A stretch of 64,000 bases of DNA from Pseudomonas sp. B21-048 (GCF_024748615.1 NZ_CP087168.1:434001-498000); one strand, 5' to 3'; positions 29,274-38,404 are shown, counted from the first letter of the stretch. Notes: generated by a model not told the origin, from the sequence alone. Program-made: numbers and translations.

Positions 29274-32200
29274 TGGATCAGATCATACGGATCGAGCAGG
29301 AGCTCGACGGTTTCAAAGACACCTTGAGTTTGTATCGCCAGCAGCTTGGCAGCTTCTTGAGCCGGAATGCGGACAGGGTCAGCCGGGCTACGGATATGCC
29401 GTCGCTGATGGACATGGAGCGGCTGATAAAACTTGGGAACACCACGACTGCTGTGAGCAGTGGCGATGATGATTTTTTGTCGGGTGTTGCGCAGTGTCCG
29501 GCAAATGGAATTCTGGAAATAGAGAGCAAGTTTGAATCGGTTTATGACATTCCGTTGGGGAATATTCAGGTCGATGTGATAGCCAGTGATGGCGGTGAAA
29601 GCACGCCGGCGTCGCTCGACGAAAACGGTAAAGGAAAGTTTAAGGGCACACCAGGCAAGTTCTATCGCGTCCATGTCCAGAGTGAAGTCACCCCAACGCA
29701 AATCGATGATCTGTTCTCCTCCTACGATGGCCTGACCACCGAGCTGGAGGGCTGGCTGCGCAAGGAGTGGGAAGGGTTCAAACCGCAATGGTCGCAGTCG
29801 ATTTTTGTGGCCGCTGGTAACGGAACGCTGGCAGGCAGTTGGGCAGCAGTCATGGGTGTTTGGGATGGCCTGAGCCTTGTCTTTGACATCCTTAAGAATC
29901 CAACCGCTCACCTTGAACAACTCGGCAGTAGTGCACAGCAACTCATCGATCTGGCGAAGCAATCACCGGCAACGATGGAAAAAGCCATGTTGCTGGCTAG
30001 CGATGAAGCGGCGCTTTGTCTGCTGTTTCGTGCTGCGAGTCTTTGGCTGTCGGCGTTACCGCCTAGTGAAATGGCCGGCAACTCGGCAGAGGTGACCAGC
30101 CACGTCATCGTCTCGGTGATGATCGATATTCTGATTGCTTTGGCGCTGGCCTGGACGGGTGTCGGCATACCCGCCGCCAAAGCCTATCTCACACTTCGTG
30201 GGATTAAGTACGGGGCGTTGTTGGCTGGCCTTGCGATGCGTTTCGTCGAGGCCACTTTCAATATTCTCAACACCTTCATGAAGTACGTCGACCAGTACAA
30301 AGCAGTCGCCGCACGCGGGGTTGCTGCGGGTCTGAAGAAAGGTCGGATGCAACTGCGCTGGGATGCCAAGCGCAACACCACGCTCAAGCAAAACGAACAC
30401 CACGACGACGCATCGAAACAGGCGACAAACCCCAACGGTGACAGCACCACTTGCGTGCCGTCCACCTGCAAGAACGGTTGCCCGGTGTCGATGGTCACCG
30501 GCGAAGAACTGCTGACCCTCACCGACGGTTCGCTGGACGGGATTCTGCCGTTCGACTTCACCCGGCTCTATCGTACTAGCGCCGCCGAGATCGATTGCGG
30601 CCTCGGTTTTGGCTGGAGCCATTCGCTCTCCCATCGACTGGAGATCGAGGGCGATCAGGTCACCTGGACCGACCACGAAAACCGCCGCACCAACTTTCCG
30701 CTGCCGAACCGCGAACGCCCGGCGATCCACAACAGCCTGTCGCGCGCGGCGATTTATCTCGGCGCTGACCCCGAGGAGCTGATCCTCGCCCAGGCTGGCG
30801 ACGACACGCGTTTTTATCACTTTCATAACGGTCGGCTGACGGCGATCAGCGACGCGTACGACAACCGATTGCGCATCACCCGCGACCGTCAGGAGCGCAT
30901 TCAACGCCTCGACAACGGCGCTGGCCGTGCCTTGCTGCTGCGCTATGACCGCGCTCATCTGATCGCCGTCGACTATCAGGTTCTTGTTCCAGTGCAGACC
31001 CTCGCCGAGGCCTGGCACACCGAGCAGACGCTGGTCAGTTATCACTACGACGAACGCGATCAACTGATCGAAGCGAGCAACGCCGCCGGGGAAAGCGAGC
31101 GTTACGACTACGACGACCAGCACGTGATTCTGCAGCGGCAACTCGCCGGTGGGGCGAGTTTCTTCTGGGAGTGGGAGCGGTCTGGCAAGGCGGCACGCTG
31201 CATCCGGCATTGGGCGTCGTTTGCGCAGATGGATGCACGGTATGTCTGGGACGATCAGGGCAGCGTTACGGTCCAGAACATCGACGGCAGCGAAGAGGTT
31301 TATGTCCACGACGACCGTGCACGGCTGGTGCGCAAGGTCGAGCTGGATGGTGGCGAACACCTCAAGGCCTATGACGATCAGGGTCGACTGATTGCAGAGC
31401 AGGATCCGCTCGGCGCCGTCACTGAATACCGCTATGACGAAGTCGGACGGTTGGTGGCGCTGATTCCGCCGCAAGACGAGCCAACGGCCTACGAGTACCG
31501 CAACGGTTTCCTGCATGCGCGCTATCGCGGCAAAGCGGTGTGGAAGTATCAGCGCAATGCCCAGGGCGATGTCACCGAAGCGACCGATCCCGATGGTCAG
31601 GTCACCCATTACCACTACGACGCTCAGGGGCGGTTGCTGTCGATTCGCTACCCGGACACCAGCCGGCATGTGTTTGTCTGGAATGCCTTGGGGCAGTTGC
31701 TTGAGGAAACACTGCCGGACGGTGGGCAGCGAAAATTCTCCTACGATGCGCTGGGTCGGCAGACGACCCGTCAGGACGAACACGGCGCGGTCACCCAGTC
31801 GCAATGGGATGCTGTTGGCCGACTGATCCAGACGATTCTTCCTACCGGCGCCAGCCGCGCCTACAGCTACAACGCCTACGGCAAGATCACCGCCGAACGC
31901 GACGAGTTGGGCCGCGTCACGCGCTACGAATACCTCGACGACCTGCACCTGGTCAGCCGCCGCTTAAATGCCGACGGCACCCAGCTGAAGTATCGCTACG
32001 ACAACGCGCAGCTGTTGCTCACGGAAATCGAAAACGAATCCGGTGAGCAATATCGGCTGGACTACACCCCCGGCGGACTGATCCGACAGGAAACCGGCTT
32101 CGACGGCCAACGCACGGCGTACGCCTACGACCTCAATGGCCATCTGCTGGAGAAAACCGAATTCGGCGCTGACAGCTCGCAGCTGCTCACCGCTTATGAA

Positions 32201-34060
32201 CGGGATTCGGCCGGGCGACTGCTGGTCAAAACACTGCCCGACGGCCTCAAGGTCGAATACCGCTACGACAGCCTTGGCCGGCTGATCGGCGTCGACGACG
32301 GCCACGACCATCCGCTGGAATTCGAGTACGACCAACAGGATCGCCTGATCACCGAACACCAGAGCTGGGGCACGCTGCGCTATGGCTACGACGCCTGCGG
32401 CCAACTCAATCGCCTGCGCCTGCCCGACGGCAGCAAACTCGATTACCACCACGTCAAGGGCGGCGCACTGGCGGCCATCGACCTCAACGGCGCGCGACTC
32501 ACTGGCCACCAATTTACCTTCGGTCGCGAACAACAACGCCAGCAAGGGCAGCTGCTCAGCGACTATGCCTACGACGATCAGGGGCGTCTGAAAGCCCACG
32601 CCATCAGCCAACAGCAACAACCGATCTATCGCCGCGACTATGCCTACAGCGCCAACGGCAACCTCGACCATATCGCCGACACCCGCCACGGCCAACGGAA
32701 CTACACCTACGACCCGCTAAACCGCCTGACCCGCGTTCGCCACACCCGCGACACCCCGCCGGAATCCTTCGCCCACGACCCGGCCGGCAACCTGCTGATG
32801 CAGGGCCGACCCGGCGTTGCAAAAGTGGTGGGTAATCGCCTGCTGATGCAGGGCGACCGGCACTACGACTACGACGCCTTCGGCAACCTGATCCGCGAAC
32901 GCCGCGGCACCGCGCAGAAACTCGTCACCGAATACCGTTACGACTGCCAACACCGCCTGATTGGAGTCACCACCCCGGACGGCCGTTGCTCCAGTTACCG
33001 CTACGACGCCTTCGGGCGGCGTATCAAGAAAACCGTCGAGGGCAAAACCACCGAGTTCTTCTGGCAGGGCGACCACCTCGTCGCTGAAAGCAGCCGCGAG
33101 CATTACCGCAGCTACGTCTATGAACCCGGCAGCTTCCGCCCGCTGGCCATGCTCGACGGCAAGGGTCCGCGCAAGGCCTGCCCGTTCTACTACCAGCTTG
33201 ATCACCTCGGCACGCCGAAGGAACTGACGGATTACGGTGGCGAGATCGTCTGGTCGGCGAAGTACAACGCCTACGGAAAAATCACGCATTTGGCGCTGGG
33301 CGGTGGTGAGCAATTCGAACAACCGTTGCGGTTCCAAGGGCAGTACTTCGATACCGAGAGCGGTCTGCACTACAACCGGCATCGGTACTATGATCCGGAG
33401 GTTGGCCGGTACCTGACGCCGGACCCGATCAAGTTGGCGGGTGGGCTGAACCAGTATCAGTACACGCCGAATCCGACGGGGTGGGTTGATCCGTTGGGGT
33501 TGAGCGGGAATTGTCCGCCACCGAATAAGCCTGGGTGTGGGGCGCCGGATGATACGACTGGCGCTAGGGTTGATGAGGGTGAGCCAGCGCTACCGAAGCT
33601 GACGGGTGATCAGCGGAGAGCACGAATTGATGAGTTGGCTGAAGCAAATGCTAAGAGGCGGGTCATAGAGTTTGAGAAAGAGTACGGTATGCACACCGTG
33701 GCAAAACATAATCCGGAAATACCTGACAAAGCACTAAAGCAGAGATCTATTGATGGCAGTCATCCAACAAAGAAAGGGAAAAAGGAGCCAATAAGGCCTA
33801 GTTCCCAGTTTAAAAGCTGGTTACTGCAATTTAATGCCATAAATGATGCAGTATCCAGGATGGATAGAAAGAATCCAGTGCCGACAGGATATACCCCAGA
33901 TGGAGATCCCGTAATTAGGAAGGAAATGCCAGGAGGAGGAAGGGGGTATAAACCTAACTGGAAAAATAAGAGTAATCCAAGATATATAGAGAATCTTGAT
34001 TATTCAGAAGTTAGATTTGATCAGGTAAGCGGGCGGCCTTATACCGCCTTTCCGGATTAG
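29273..34060 (+). CDS. Rhs-family polymorphic toxin (T6SS effector)
   Basis: A 1595-residue Rhs effector. Residues 1-390 form a non-PAAR N-terminal region with hydrophobic segments near 180-205 and 280-330. A Cys-containing CVPSTCKNGCPVSMVTGEEL (about 394-413) and DUF6531-like region open the cage. YD/Rhs repeats (for example YRYDEVGRLVALI, YSYNAYGKITAE) run from about 500 to 1330. The core ends with YDPEVGRYLTPDPIKLAGGL and DPLGLSG near residue 1412, where Rhs proteins self-cleave. The last 183 residues are the variable toxin, AT-richer than the core. It contains MHTVAKHN, PSSQFKSWL and the terminal GRPYTAFPD, a pattern slightly like BECR-fold ribonucleases; the activity is unproven. Confidence 0.93.
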   Translation: MDQIIRIEQELDGFKDTLSLYRQQLGSFLSRNADRVSRATDMPSLMDMERLIKLGNTTTAVSSGDDDFLSGVAQCPANGILEIESKFESVYDIPLGNIQVDVIASDGGESTPASLDENGKGKFKGTPGKFYRVHVQSEVTPTQIDDLFSSYDGLTTELEGWLRKEWEGFKPQWSQSIFVAAGNGTLAGSWAAVMGVWDGLSLVFDILKNPTAHLEQLGSSAQQLIDLAKQSPATMEKAMLLASDEAALCLLFRAASLWLSALPPSEMAGNSAEVTSHVIVSVMIDILIALALAWTGVGIPAAKAYLTLRGIKYGALLAGLAMRFVEATFNILNTFMKYVDQYKAVAARGVAAGLKKGRMQLRWDAKRNTTLKQNEHHDDASKQATNPNGDSTTCVPSTCKNGCPVSMVTGEELLTLTDGSLDGILPFDFTRLYRTSAAEIDCGLGFGWSHSLSHRLEIEGDQVTWTDHENRRTNFPLPNRERPAIHNSLSRAAIYLGADPEELILAQAGDDTRFYHFHNGRLTAISDAYDNRLRITRDRQERIQRLDNGAGRALLLRYDRAHLIAVDYQVLVPVQTLAEAWHTEQTLVSYHYDERDQLIEASNAAGESERYDYDDQHVILQRQLAGGASFFWEWERSGKAARCIRHWASFAQMDARYVWDDQGSVTVQNIDGSEEVYVHDDRARLVRKVELDGGEHLKAYDDQGRLIAEQDPLGAVTEYRYDEVGRLVALIPPQDEPTAYEYRNGFLHARYRGKAVWKYQRNAQGDVTEATDPDGQVTHYHYDAQGRLLSIRYPDTSRHVFVWNALGQLLEETLPDGGQRKFSYDALGRQTTRQDEHGAVTQSQWDAVGRLIQTILPTGASRAYSYNAYGKITAERDELGRVTRYEYLDDLHLVSRRLNADGTQLKYRYDNAQLLLTEIENESGEQYRLDYTPGGLIRQETGFDGQRTAYAYDLNGHLLEKTEFGADSSQLLTAYERDSAGRLLVKTLPDGLKVEYRYDSLGRLIGVDDGHDHPLEFEYDQQDRLITEHQSWGTLRYGYDACGQLNRLRLPDGSKLDYHHVKGGALAAIDLNGARLTGHQFTFGREQQRQQGQLLSDYAYDDQGRLKAHAISQQQQPIYRRDYAYSANGNLDHIADTRHGQRNYTYDPLNRLTRVRHTRDTPPESFAHDPAGNLLMQGRPGVAKVVGNRLLMQGDRHYDYDAFGNLIRERRGTAQKLVTEYRYDCQHRLIGVTTPDGRCSSYRYDAFGRRIKKTVEGKTTEFFWQGDHLVAESSREHYRSYVYEPGSFRPLAMLDGKGPRKACPFYYQLDHLGTPKELTDYGGEIVWSAKYNAYGKITHLALGGGEQFEQPLRFQGQYFDTESGLHYNRHRYYDPEVGRYLTPDPIKLAGGLNQYQYTPNPTGWVDPLGLSGNCPPPNKPGCGAPDDTTGARVDEGEPALPKLTGDQRRARIDELAEANAKRRVIEFEKEYGMHTVAKHNPEIPDKALKQRSIDGSHPTKKGKKEPIRPSSQFKSWLLQFNAINDAVSRMDRKNPVPTGYTPDGDPVIRKEMPGGGRGYKPNWKNKSNPRYIENLDYSEVRFDQVSGRPYTAFPD

Positions 34061-34067
34061 GAGAAAC

Positions 34068-34487
34068 ATGATGCTGACGTGGCCAAAATTCAATACTCCG
34101 TTTGAGCCTACGCTTTTTTACTGGTTGGGTGGAATCTCTGTTTTTGATCGCGAAGAAACTCTAGGTGCTGCCTTGTGGGTTTATAATCCGAATGATCAAC
34201 ATGATAGGGAGCAGATTATCAGAAAGTTTGTTTTAAGTAGGTTTGATAATCTAAGTTATAGGCATCGGTTTTTGTTGTTCAAAATCCTGGAAGATTCACT
34301 GTCTCTATCGGGTTTTGATTTTTCTACTCAGTTCGTAAGCGATTACGATGCAAATACTTTTTTGGCTTGGGACGAAGCAGAAATAATCGATCCTCGTGGT
34401 TTTTTTGAAGATGTATTAAGGCTGGCAAGTGAAGAGTGGAAAAATGATCTTCGAAAGGCAAGTTTGGAAGATCGATCTACTTGGTGA
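34068..34487 (+). CDS. Candidate immunity protein to the Rhs toxin
   Basis: A 139-residue acidic protein with no signal peptide and no family I recognise. It starts 7 bp after the Rhs stop codon with a TAGGAGAA Shine-Dalgarno, in the place where cognate immunity genes sit, and has the same low-GC composition as the toxin tail. A cytoplasmic location fits a toxin acting inside the cell. Aromatic- and Asp-rich stretches (FYWLGGISVFDREE, FLAWDEAEIIDPRGFFEDV) resemble the general character of small immunity proteins. Function is inferred from position only. Confidence 0.72.
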   Translation: MMLTWPKFNTPFEPTLFYWLGGISVFDREETLGAALWVYNPNDQHDREQIIRKFVLSRFDNLSYRHRFLLFKILEDSLSLSGFDFSTQFVSDYDANTFLAWDEAEIIDPRGFFEDVLRLASEEWKNDLRKASLEDRSTW

Positions 34488-34551
34488 TGGTAAAGTAAAT
34501 TAATTGTTTTCTGGCTGTAGAAGTGGCCGTGCTATGGAAGGTTTTATTGTA

Positions 34552-35526
34552 ATGGGCATATTGAGAAGAGTTGGAGCTTTTTCGATTTTTATAGCGACTT
34601 TATCTGTTGGTAATGTGCTCGCTAACCAGTCTAATGACCTGTTGGTTGCAATGGAGGCAGGAAGGTGTGTTCCCCAGGCAGAGAAACTTCATAAGATGGC
34701 GTTGATGGGCGATGCTTTGAGCCAGTTGGCGTTCGGGCAGGCCGCAAGCAAAAATCTCTGCGGAGTAGTGGAGATGGGGAAAGAATTTTCTTTTTATTGG
34801 TATCGCAAGTCCGCCGAACAGGGAAACGCTATAGCGCAAGCTGCGCTTGGGAAGCATCTTGCGACTTCGTGGGTACGTGAGGACGAGGAAGAGTCGTTGA
34901 TTTGGTATCAGCGAGCTGCTGATCAGGGTAATGCGGATGGAAAGTTTGGTTTAGCTCAGTTGTATGGTCGCCCTAGGGCATGGTCAAAAAAAATACCTCA
35001 TAGTGATGAGTTAGCAATGAAGCTTTATCACGAAGCCGCCTCTCAAGGCCATGAGCTTTCATATTTTGTACTGTCTCAAATTTATGAAAATGGAAGTAAC
35101 GGTGTAGAGAAAAACGATGCGATCGCAGCACAGTGGTATCGTAAGGCCGCCGATAATGGTAGTTCTTTTGCTCAGAGTCAATTAGCACAAAGGTTCCAAG
35201 AGGGGCGTGGTGTTGATCAGAGTGACGCGGAGGCGAGGCGTTGGTATGGCAAGTCTGCTGCTCAGGGTAATGCATACGCTCAGACAAGTTTGGCAAAAAT
35301 GTACCGTGACGGTAGCGGAGGTCTTCGTGATGAAAGTATGGCGCTACAGTTGTTTATAAAGTCCGCTGAGGAGGGCGAGTCTAATGCTCAGTTTGAACTT
35401 GGAAGGATGTATTTGTTAGGTTTGGGTGGCGTGCCGCAGAGTAGAAGTAAAGCCGAGCATTGGTTTGCCAAGTCAGCGGAGCGGTGGCATCCCTTGGCGA
35501 TCAAAGAACTTGAAAATTTACGATAG
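34552..35526 (+). CDS. Secreted Sel1-repeat protein (first of tandem pair)
   Basis: A 324-residue protein with a signal peptide (MGILRRVGAFSIFIATLSVG, cleavage probably after NVLA) and about seven Sel1/TPR-like repeats recognised by recurring YRKAAEQGNAxAQxxLG patterns, for example FYWYRKSAEQGNAIAQAALG and WYGKSAAQGNAYAQTSLAKM. It is predicted to be periplasmic. ATG 34552 follows GGAAGG by 9 nt and begins a clean signal peptide; ATG 34534 is an alternative. The gene is AT-rich like the Rhs tail. Sel1-repeat proteins are sometimes immunity proteins of T6SS effectors, so it may be an orphan immunity gene; this is inference. Confidence 0.82.
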   Translation: MGILRRVGAFSIFIATLSVGNVLANQSNDLLVAMEAGRCVPQAEKLHKMALMGDALSQLAFGQAASKNLCGVVEMGKEFSFYWYRKSAEQGNAIAQAALGKHLATSWVREDEEESLIWYQRAADQGNADGKFGLAQLYGRPRAWSKKIPHSDELAMKLYHEAASQGHELSYFVLSQIYENGSNGVEKNDAIAAQWYRKAADNGSSFAQSQLAQRFQEGRGVDQSDAEARRWYGKSAAQGNAYAQTSLAKMYRDGSGGLRDESMALQLFIKSAEEGESNAQFELGRMYLLGLGGVPQSRSKAEHWFAKSAERWHPLAIKELENLR

Positions 35527-35557
35527 CGAAATTTCTGGGCAAGGTCGTCGGAAGTTT
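35526..35557. repeat. Direct repeat after the first Sel1 gene
   Basis: The 32 bp beginning GCGAAATTTCTGGGCAAGGT is repeated exactly at 36667-36698 after the second Sel1 gene. It marks the 3' boundary of the tandem duplication. Confidence 0.85.
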
Positions 35558-35668
35558 TCTTTGGAAAATAAATATCCGTCCCCTTTGTTTTGAAGCAAGT
35601 TTGGCAGGTCGTTCTGCTTGGTAGTGGCAAATAATGTGATTGTGTTTGGTTAAATAAGTGATCGTGCT

Positions 35669-36658
35669 ATGGAAGGTGTCGTTGTGTTGAGTGAGTTTAA
35701 AAAGGTTGTATTTTTTTCGGTTTTTTTAGCGGCTTTGCCCGTTAGTCATGTATCCGCTAACCAGTCGAATGATTTGTTGGTAGCGATGGAGGCTGGGAGG
35801 TGTGATCCTGAGGCGGCGCAACTGCATAAAATGGCATTGATAGGAGACGCTTTGGGCCAATTAGCCTTTGGGCAGGCAGCGAGCAAAAATCTCTGCGGAG
35901 TAGTAGAGATGGGAAAAGAGTCTTCTTTTTACTGGTATCGTAAGTCCGCGGAACAGGGAAATGATATAGCGCAAGTTGCGTTGGGAAAGTATCTGTCGAC
36001 TTCGTGGGCTAGTGAAGATGAAGAAGAGTCGTTCATTTGGTATCAACGAGCAGCTGATCAGGGTAATGCGGATGCGAAATTTGGTTTGGCCCAGCTGTAT
36101 GGGCGTGGTAGTTATTCCAAGAAAATTCCTAGGGACGATGAGTTAGCTCTTAAGCTTTATCGTGAGGCTGCTGCTCAAGATCATAAGATGTCATATCTTG
36201 TTCTATCTCAAGTTTATGAGGACGGAGGTAATGGTGTAGAGAAAGACGAGAAGGTCGCGGCGTATTGGTATCGTAAAGCAGCCGATAACGGTAGTGCTTT
36301 TGCTCAGTGGTAGTTAGCACAAATACTCCAAAAAGGGCGTGGTGTTGATCAAAATGATGTAGAGGCGAGGCTGTGGTATGGGAAATCTGCTGATCAGGGC
36401 AATTTATTCGCTCAGACAAGTTTGGCAAAAATGCACCGTGATGGTATCGGAGGCCCTCGTGATGAAAAATTGGCGCTGAAATTGTTTCTGGAATCCGCTC
36501 ATGCTGGTGAATCTAATGCTCAATTTGAAATTGGGCGAATATATTTAGTCGGTTTACATGGTGTATCGCCGGATCAAAAAGAAGCCGAATCTTGGTTTAA
36601 AAAGTCAAATGAGAGACGGCGCCCCGTCGCTATAGACGAATTCGAGGGGTTGCGATAG
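35669..36658 (+). pseudogene. Sel1-repeat protein gene interrupted by an amber codon (second of tandem pair)
   Basis: This is a paralogue of the gene at 34552 (roughly 70-75% identical where I aligned them by eye), with a signal peptide (FKKVVFFSVFLAALPVSHVSA) and the same Sel1 repeats. The frame is open to residue 214, then TAG at 36311-36313. The first copy has AGT CAA at this place and this copy TGG TAG. The same frame then continues without interruption to 36658, encoding the remaining repeats including HRDGIGGPRDEKLALKLF. So one nonsense change, not a frameshift, breaks it. The likely start is ATG 35669 or TTG 35687, the latter aligned with the first copy's ATG. A truncated 214-residue secreted protein could still be made. 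Confidence 0.82.
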
Positions 36659-36666
36659 AGGGGGTG

Positions 36667-36698
36667 GCGAAATTTCTGGGCAAGGTCGTCGGAAGTTT
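36667..36698. repeat. Direct repeat after the second Sel1 gene
   Basis: Second exact copy of the 32 bp sequence found at 35526-35557. It confirms that the duplication of the Sel1 gene included 3' flanking DNA. Confidence 0.85.
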
Positions 36699-37006
36699 CC
36701 TTCAAAACGTATCGGTTTCCATGAACTGGTGCGAAGTGAGATCCATGGATAGTCTTTGGCTGTCGCTGCAAATGCAGTGGCAGGGTGTAGGAACCCTTGG
36801 AAATTCACCGCGCATCAGCGCTGTCGTTTGATTGCGGCACTTAATTCGTGCCCGTAAGATCGTTCGCGGCGGCTGTGCGCGGGGCACGCTTCGGCGTGGC
36901 TGAGTTTGGTGGATTCCTCAGTTTCCTACTCCCGCGTACGGCTGCCACCCAAGCCCGTAGGAAAGGCCGTTGGTAGCTTAAATTTATCCGCCAAAGGTCC
37001 CAAAAA
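36699..37006 (+). promoter_or_regulatory. Structured leader region upstream of the DUF6124-like gene
   Basis: This stretch holds several hairpins. CGTGCCC (36847-36853) can pair with GGGCACG (36882-36888). Alternatively CACGC (36885-36889) pairs with GCGTG (36894-36898) around a TTCG tetraloop, so the two structures exclude each other. Downstream are CTGAG/CTCAG (36900-36904 with 36917-36921) and TTTCCTAC/GTAGGAAA (36922-36929 with 36957-36964). GCGC-ATCA-GCGC lies at 36810-36821. The composition is again GC-rich, unlike the preceding Sel1 genes. It may be a cis-acting RNA; no known riboswitch family was recognised. Confidence 0.45.
36721..36831 (+). other. Possible leader ORF of 28-36 residues
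   Basis: An open frame starts at ATG 36721 or, in the same frame, at ATG 36745 (GAAGTGAG lies upstream) and ends with TGA at 36829-36831. From the second start it encodes 28 residues including WQGVGTLGNSPRISAVV. It lies within the structured leader of the DUF6124-like gene. No family is recognised; it may be a leader peptide or simply non-coding RNA. Confidence 0.3.
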
Positions 37007-37330
37007 ATGAAAACACTGACCCCAGATCCTCCCTACGAAAAAATAATCCCTCATCCCGAAAACCGCTTCATGGCATTGACCGGCAATTGCAACGACATGC
37101 CCACGCTGTTCGTCGATACCCACGCGCCGATCGATGTTTTGTATGACGCTGCCAACTATCGAATTCGCGCCGTCACCCAGGTGCTGGAGAACATGTCGAT
37201 GCGCGGTTCAGTCGAGTGTGAGTCCTTCATTCTCAGCGACTTTGCCTTGCTCTGTGCCATTCCATTGCGCGATGGGTGTGATGTGCTGGATGTGATTGGA
37301 CGGCGGTTGCGGGCTCGGCCTTCGGAGTAA
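37007..37330 (+). CDS. DUF6124-like small protein of unknown function
   Basis: A 107-residue protein opening with MKTLTPDPP, a start typical of a Pseudomonas family annotated DUF6124. The central region (LFVDTHAPIDVLYDAANYRIRAVTQVLENMS) predicts helices; the C-terminus ends with a basic helix. There is no signal peptide or membrane segment. The start follows an AAAGG site. It sits between the T6SS island and rlmJ, followed by a REP doublet. The family name is recalled from the N-terminal pattern, so it is only moderately certain; its role is unknown. Confidence 0.7.
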   Translation: MKTLTPDPPYEKIIPHPENRFMALTGNCNDMPTLFVDTHAPIDVLYDAANYRIRAVTQVLENMSMRGSVECESFILSDFALLCAIPLRDGCDVLDVIGRRLRARPSE

Positions 37331-37341
37331 TGCCGCAGAAT

Positions 37342-37471
37342 GATCGTTCCCGCGCTCCTGCGTGGGAATGCAGCCCGTGACGCTCTGCGTCACATCGGTG
37401 CCCGGCTCGATGGTGTGGTTGGAACGCGGAGCGTCCCTTGAGGCATTCCCACGCGGAGCGTGGGAACGATC
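37342..37471. repeat. REP doublet, family GATCGTTCCCACGC (copy 4)
   Basis: A 130 bp variant of the element, with a longer centre than the other copies. It starts GATCGTTCCCGCGCTCCTGC and ends GGAGCGTGGGAACGATC, upstream of rlmJ. Confidence 0.88.
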
Positions 37472-37559
37472 ACCGTGTACCAGAATTGCCCGCTCGGCTG
37501 TGAGGCCCTGACGTCCAGCCCCGTACAAGGTAAACTTCCCGGCCTTCGCAGGAGCAATC

Positions 37560-38399
37560 ATGAATTATCGTCACGCCTTCCATGCCGGCAATCACGCCGA
37601 TGTGTTCAAACACCTGACTTTGACCCGCATCATCGCCTTGATGTCGCGCAAGGAGCAGCCGTTTGCCTATCTCGACACTCACGCCGGTATTGGTCTGTAT
37701 GACCTGCAGGGCGACCAGGCCAGTCGTACCGGTGAGTACCTGGAAGGGATCGCGCGGTTGTGGGGTCAACCGGATTTGCCGGCGCTGACCGCCGATTACA
37801 TGAAGGTGCTGCACGACATGAACCCGGATGGCCAGTTGCGCTATTACCCGGGCTCGCCGGAGTTGGCGCGGCGTCTGACGCGGCCGCAGGATCGGTTGAT
37901 GCTCAACGAGAAGCACCCCGAAGATGGCTTGCTGCTCAAGGACAACATGGCCGGTGATCGTCGGGTGAAGGTTCACTTGGGCGAAGGCTGGCATGTGCCG
38001 CGTGCGATGTTGCCGGTGCAGGAGAAGCGGGCGGTGATGTTGATTGATCCGCCGTTCGAGCAGCTCGATGAGATGCAGCGTTGTGCGGCGTCTTTGAAAG
38101 AGGCGATTGGCCGGATGCGGCAGACGGTGGCGGCGATTTGGTACCCTGTGAAGGACCAGCGCATGTTGCGGCGTTTTTATCAGGATCTGGCCGGCACGGG
38201 CGCGCCGAAGTTGTTGCGGGTGGAGTTGCTGGTGCATCCGTTGGATACGCCCAATAGCCTGAATGGTTCGGGGTTGGCGATTGCTAATCCGCCATGGGGG
38301 CTGGAAGAGGAATTGCGTGAGTTGCTGCCGTGGTTGTCCAAGAAGCTTGGGCAGACCCAGGGTGGGTGGCAGATGGATTGGTTGATTGCTGAGAGTTGA
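37560..38399 (+). CDS. rlmJ: 23S rRNA (adenine-2030-N6)-methyltransferase
   Basis: A 279-residue class I methyltransferase of the RlmJ (YhiR) family: N-terminal MNYRHAFHAGNHADVFKHL, the SAM-binding region LDTHAGIGLYDL near residue 39, and the catalytic VMLIDPPFEQ (DPPF) near residue 162. It methylates A2030 of 23S rRNA. The start ATG follows GCAGGAG. Length matches the family. It is flanked on both sides by REP doublets and converges on msrA. Confidence 0.94.
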   Translation: MNYRHAFHAGNHADVFKHLTLTRIIALMSRKEQPFAYLDTHAGIGLYDLQGDQASRTGEYLEGIARLWGQPDLPALTADYMKVLHDMNPDGQLRYYPGSPELARRLTRPQDRLMLNEKHPEDGLLLKDNMAGDRRVKVHLGEGWHVPRAMLPVQEKRAVMLIDPPFEQLDEMQRCAASLKEAIGRMRQTVAAIWYPVKDQRMLRRFYQDLAGTGAPKLLRVELLVHPLDTPNSLNGSGLAIANPPWGLEEELRELLPWLSKKLGQTQGGWQMDWLIAES

Positions 38400-38404
38400 C
38401 CCGT

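Noticed and set aside
30056..31948. 630-codon open frame antisense to the Rhs gene
   Set aside because: Shadow of the repetitive YD-repeat coding sequence, with no motif of its own.
35669..36658. Frameshift as the cause of the broken second Sel1 gene
   Set aside because: Both parts are in the same frame (35669 and 36422 differ by a multiple of three), so a single nonsense codon accounts for the break.
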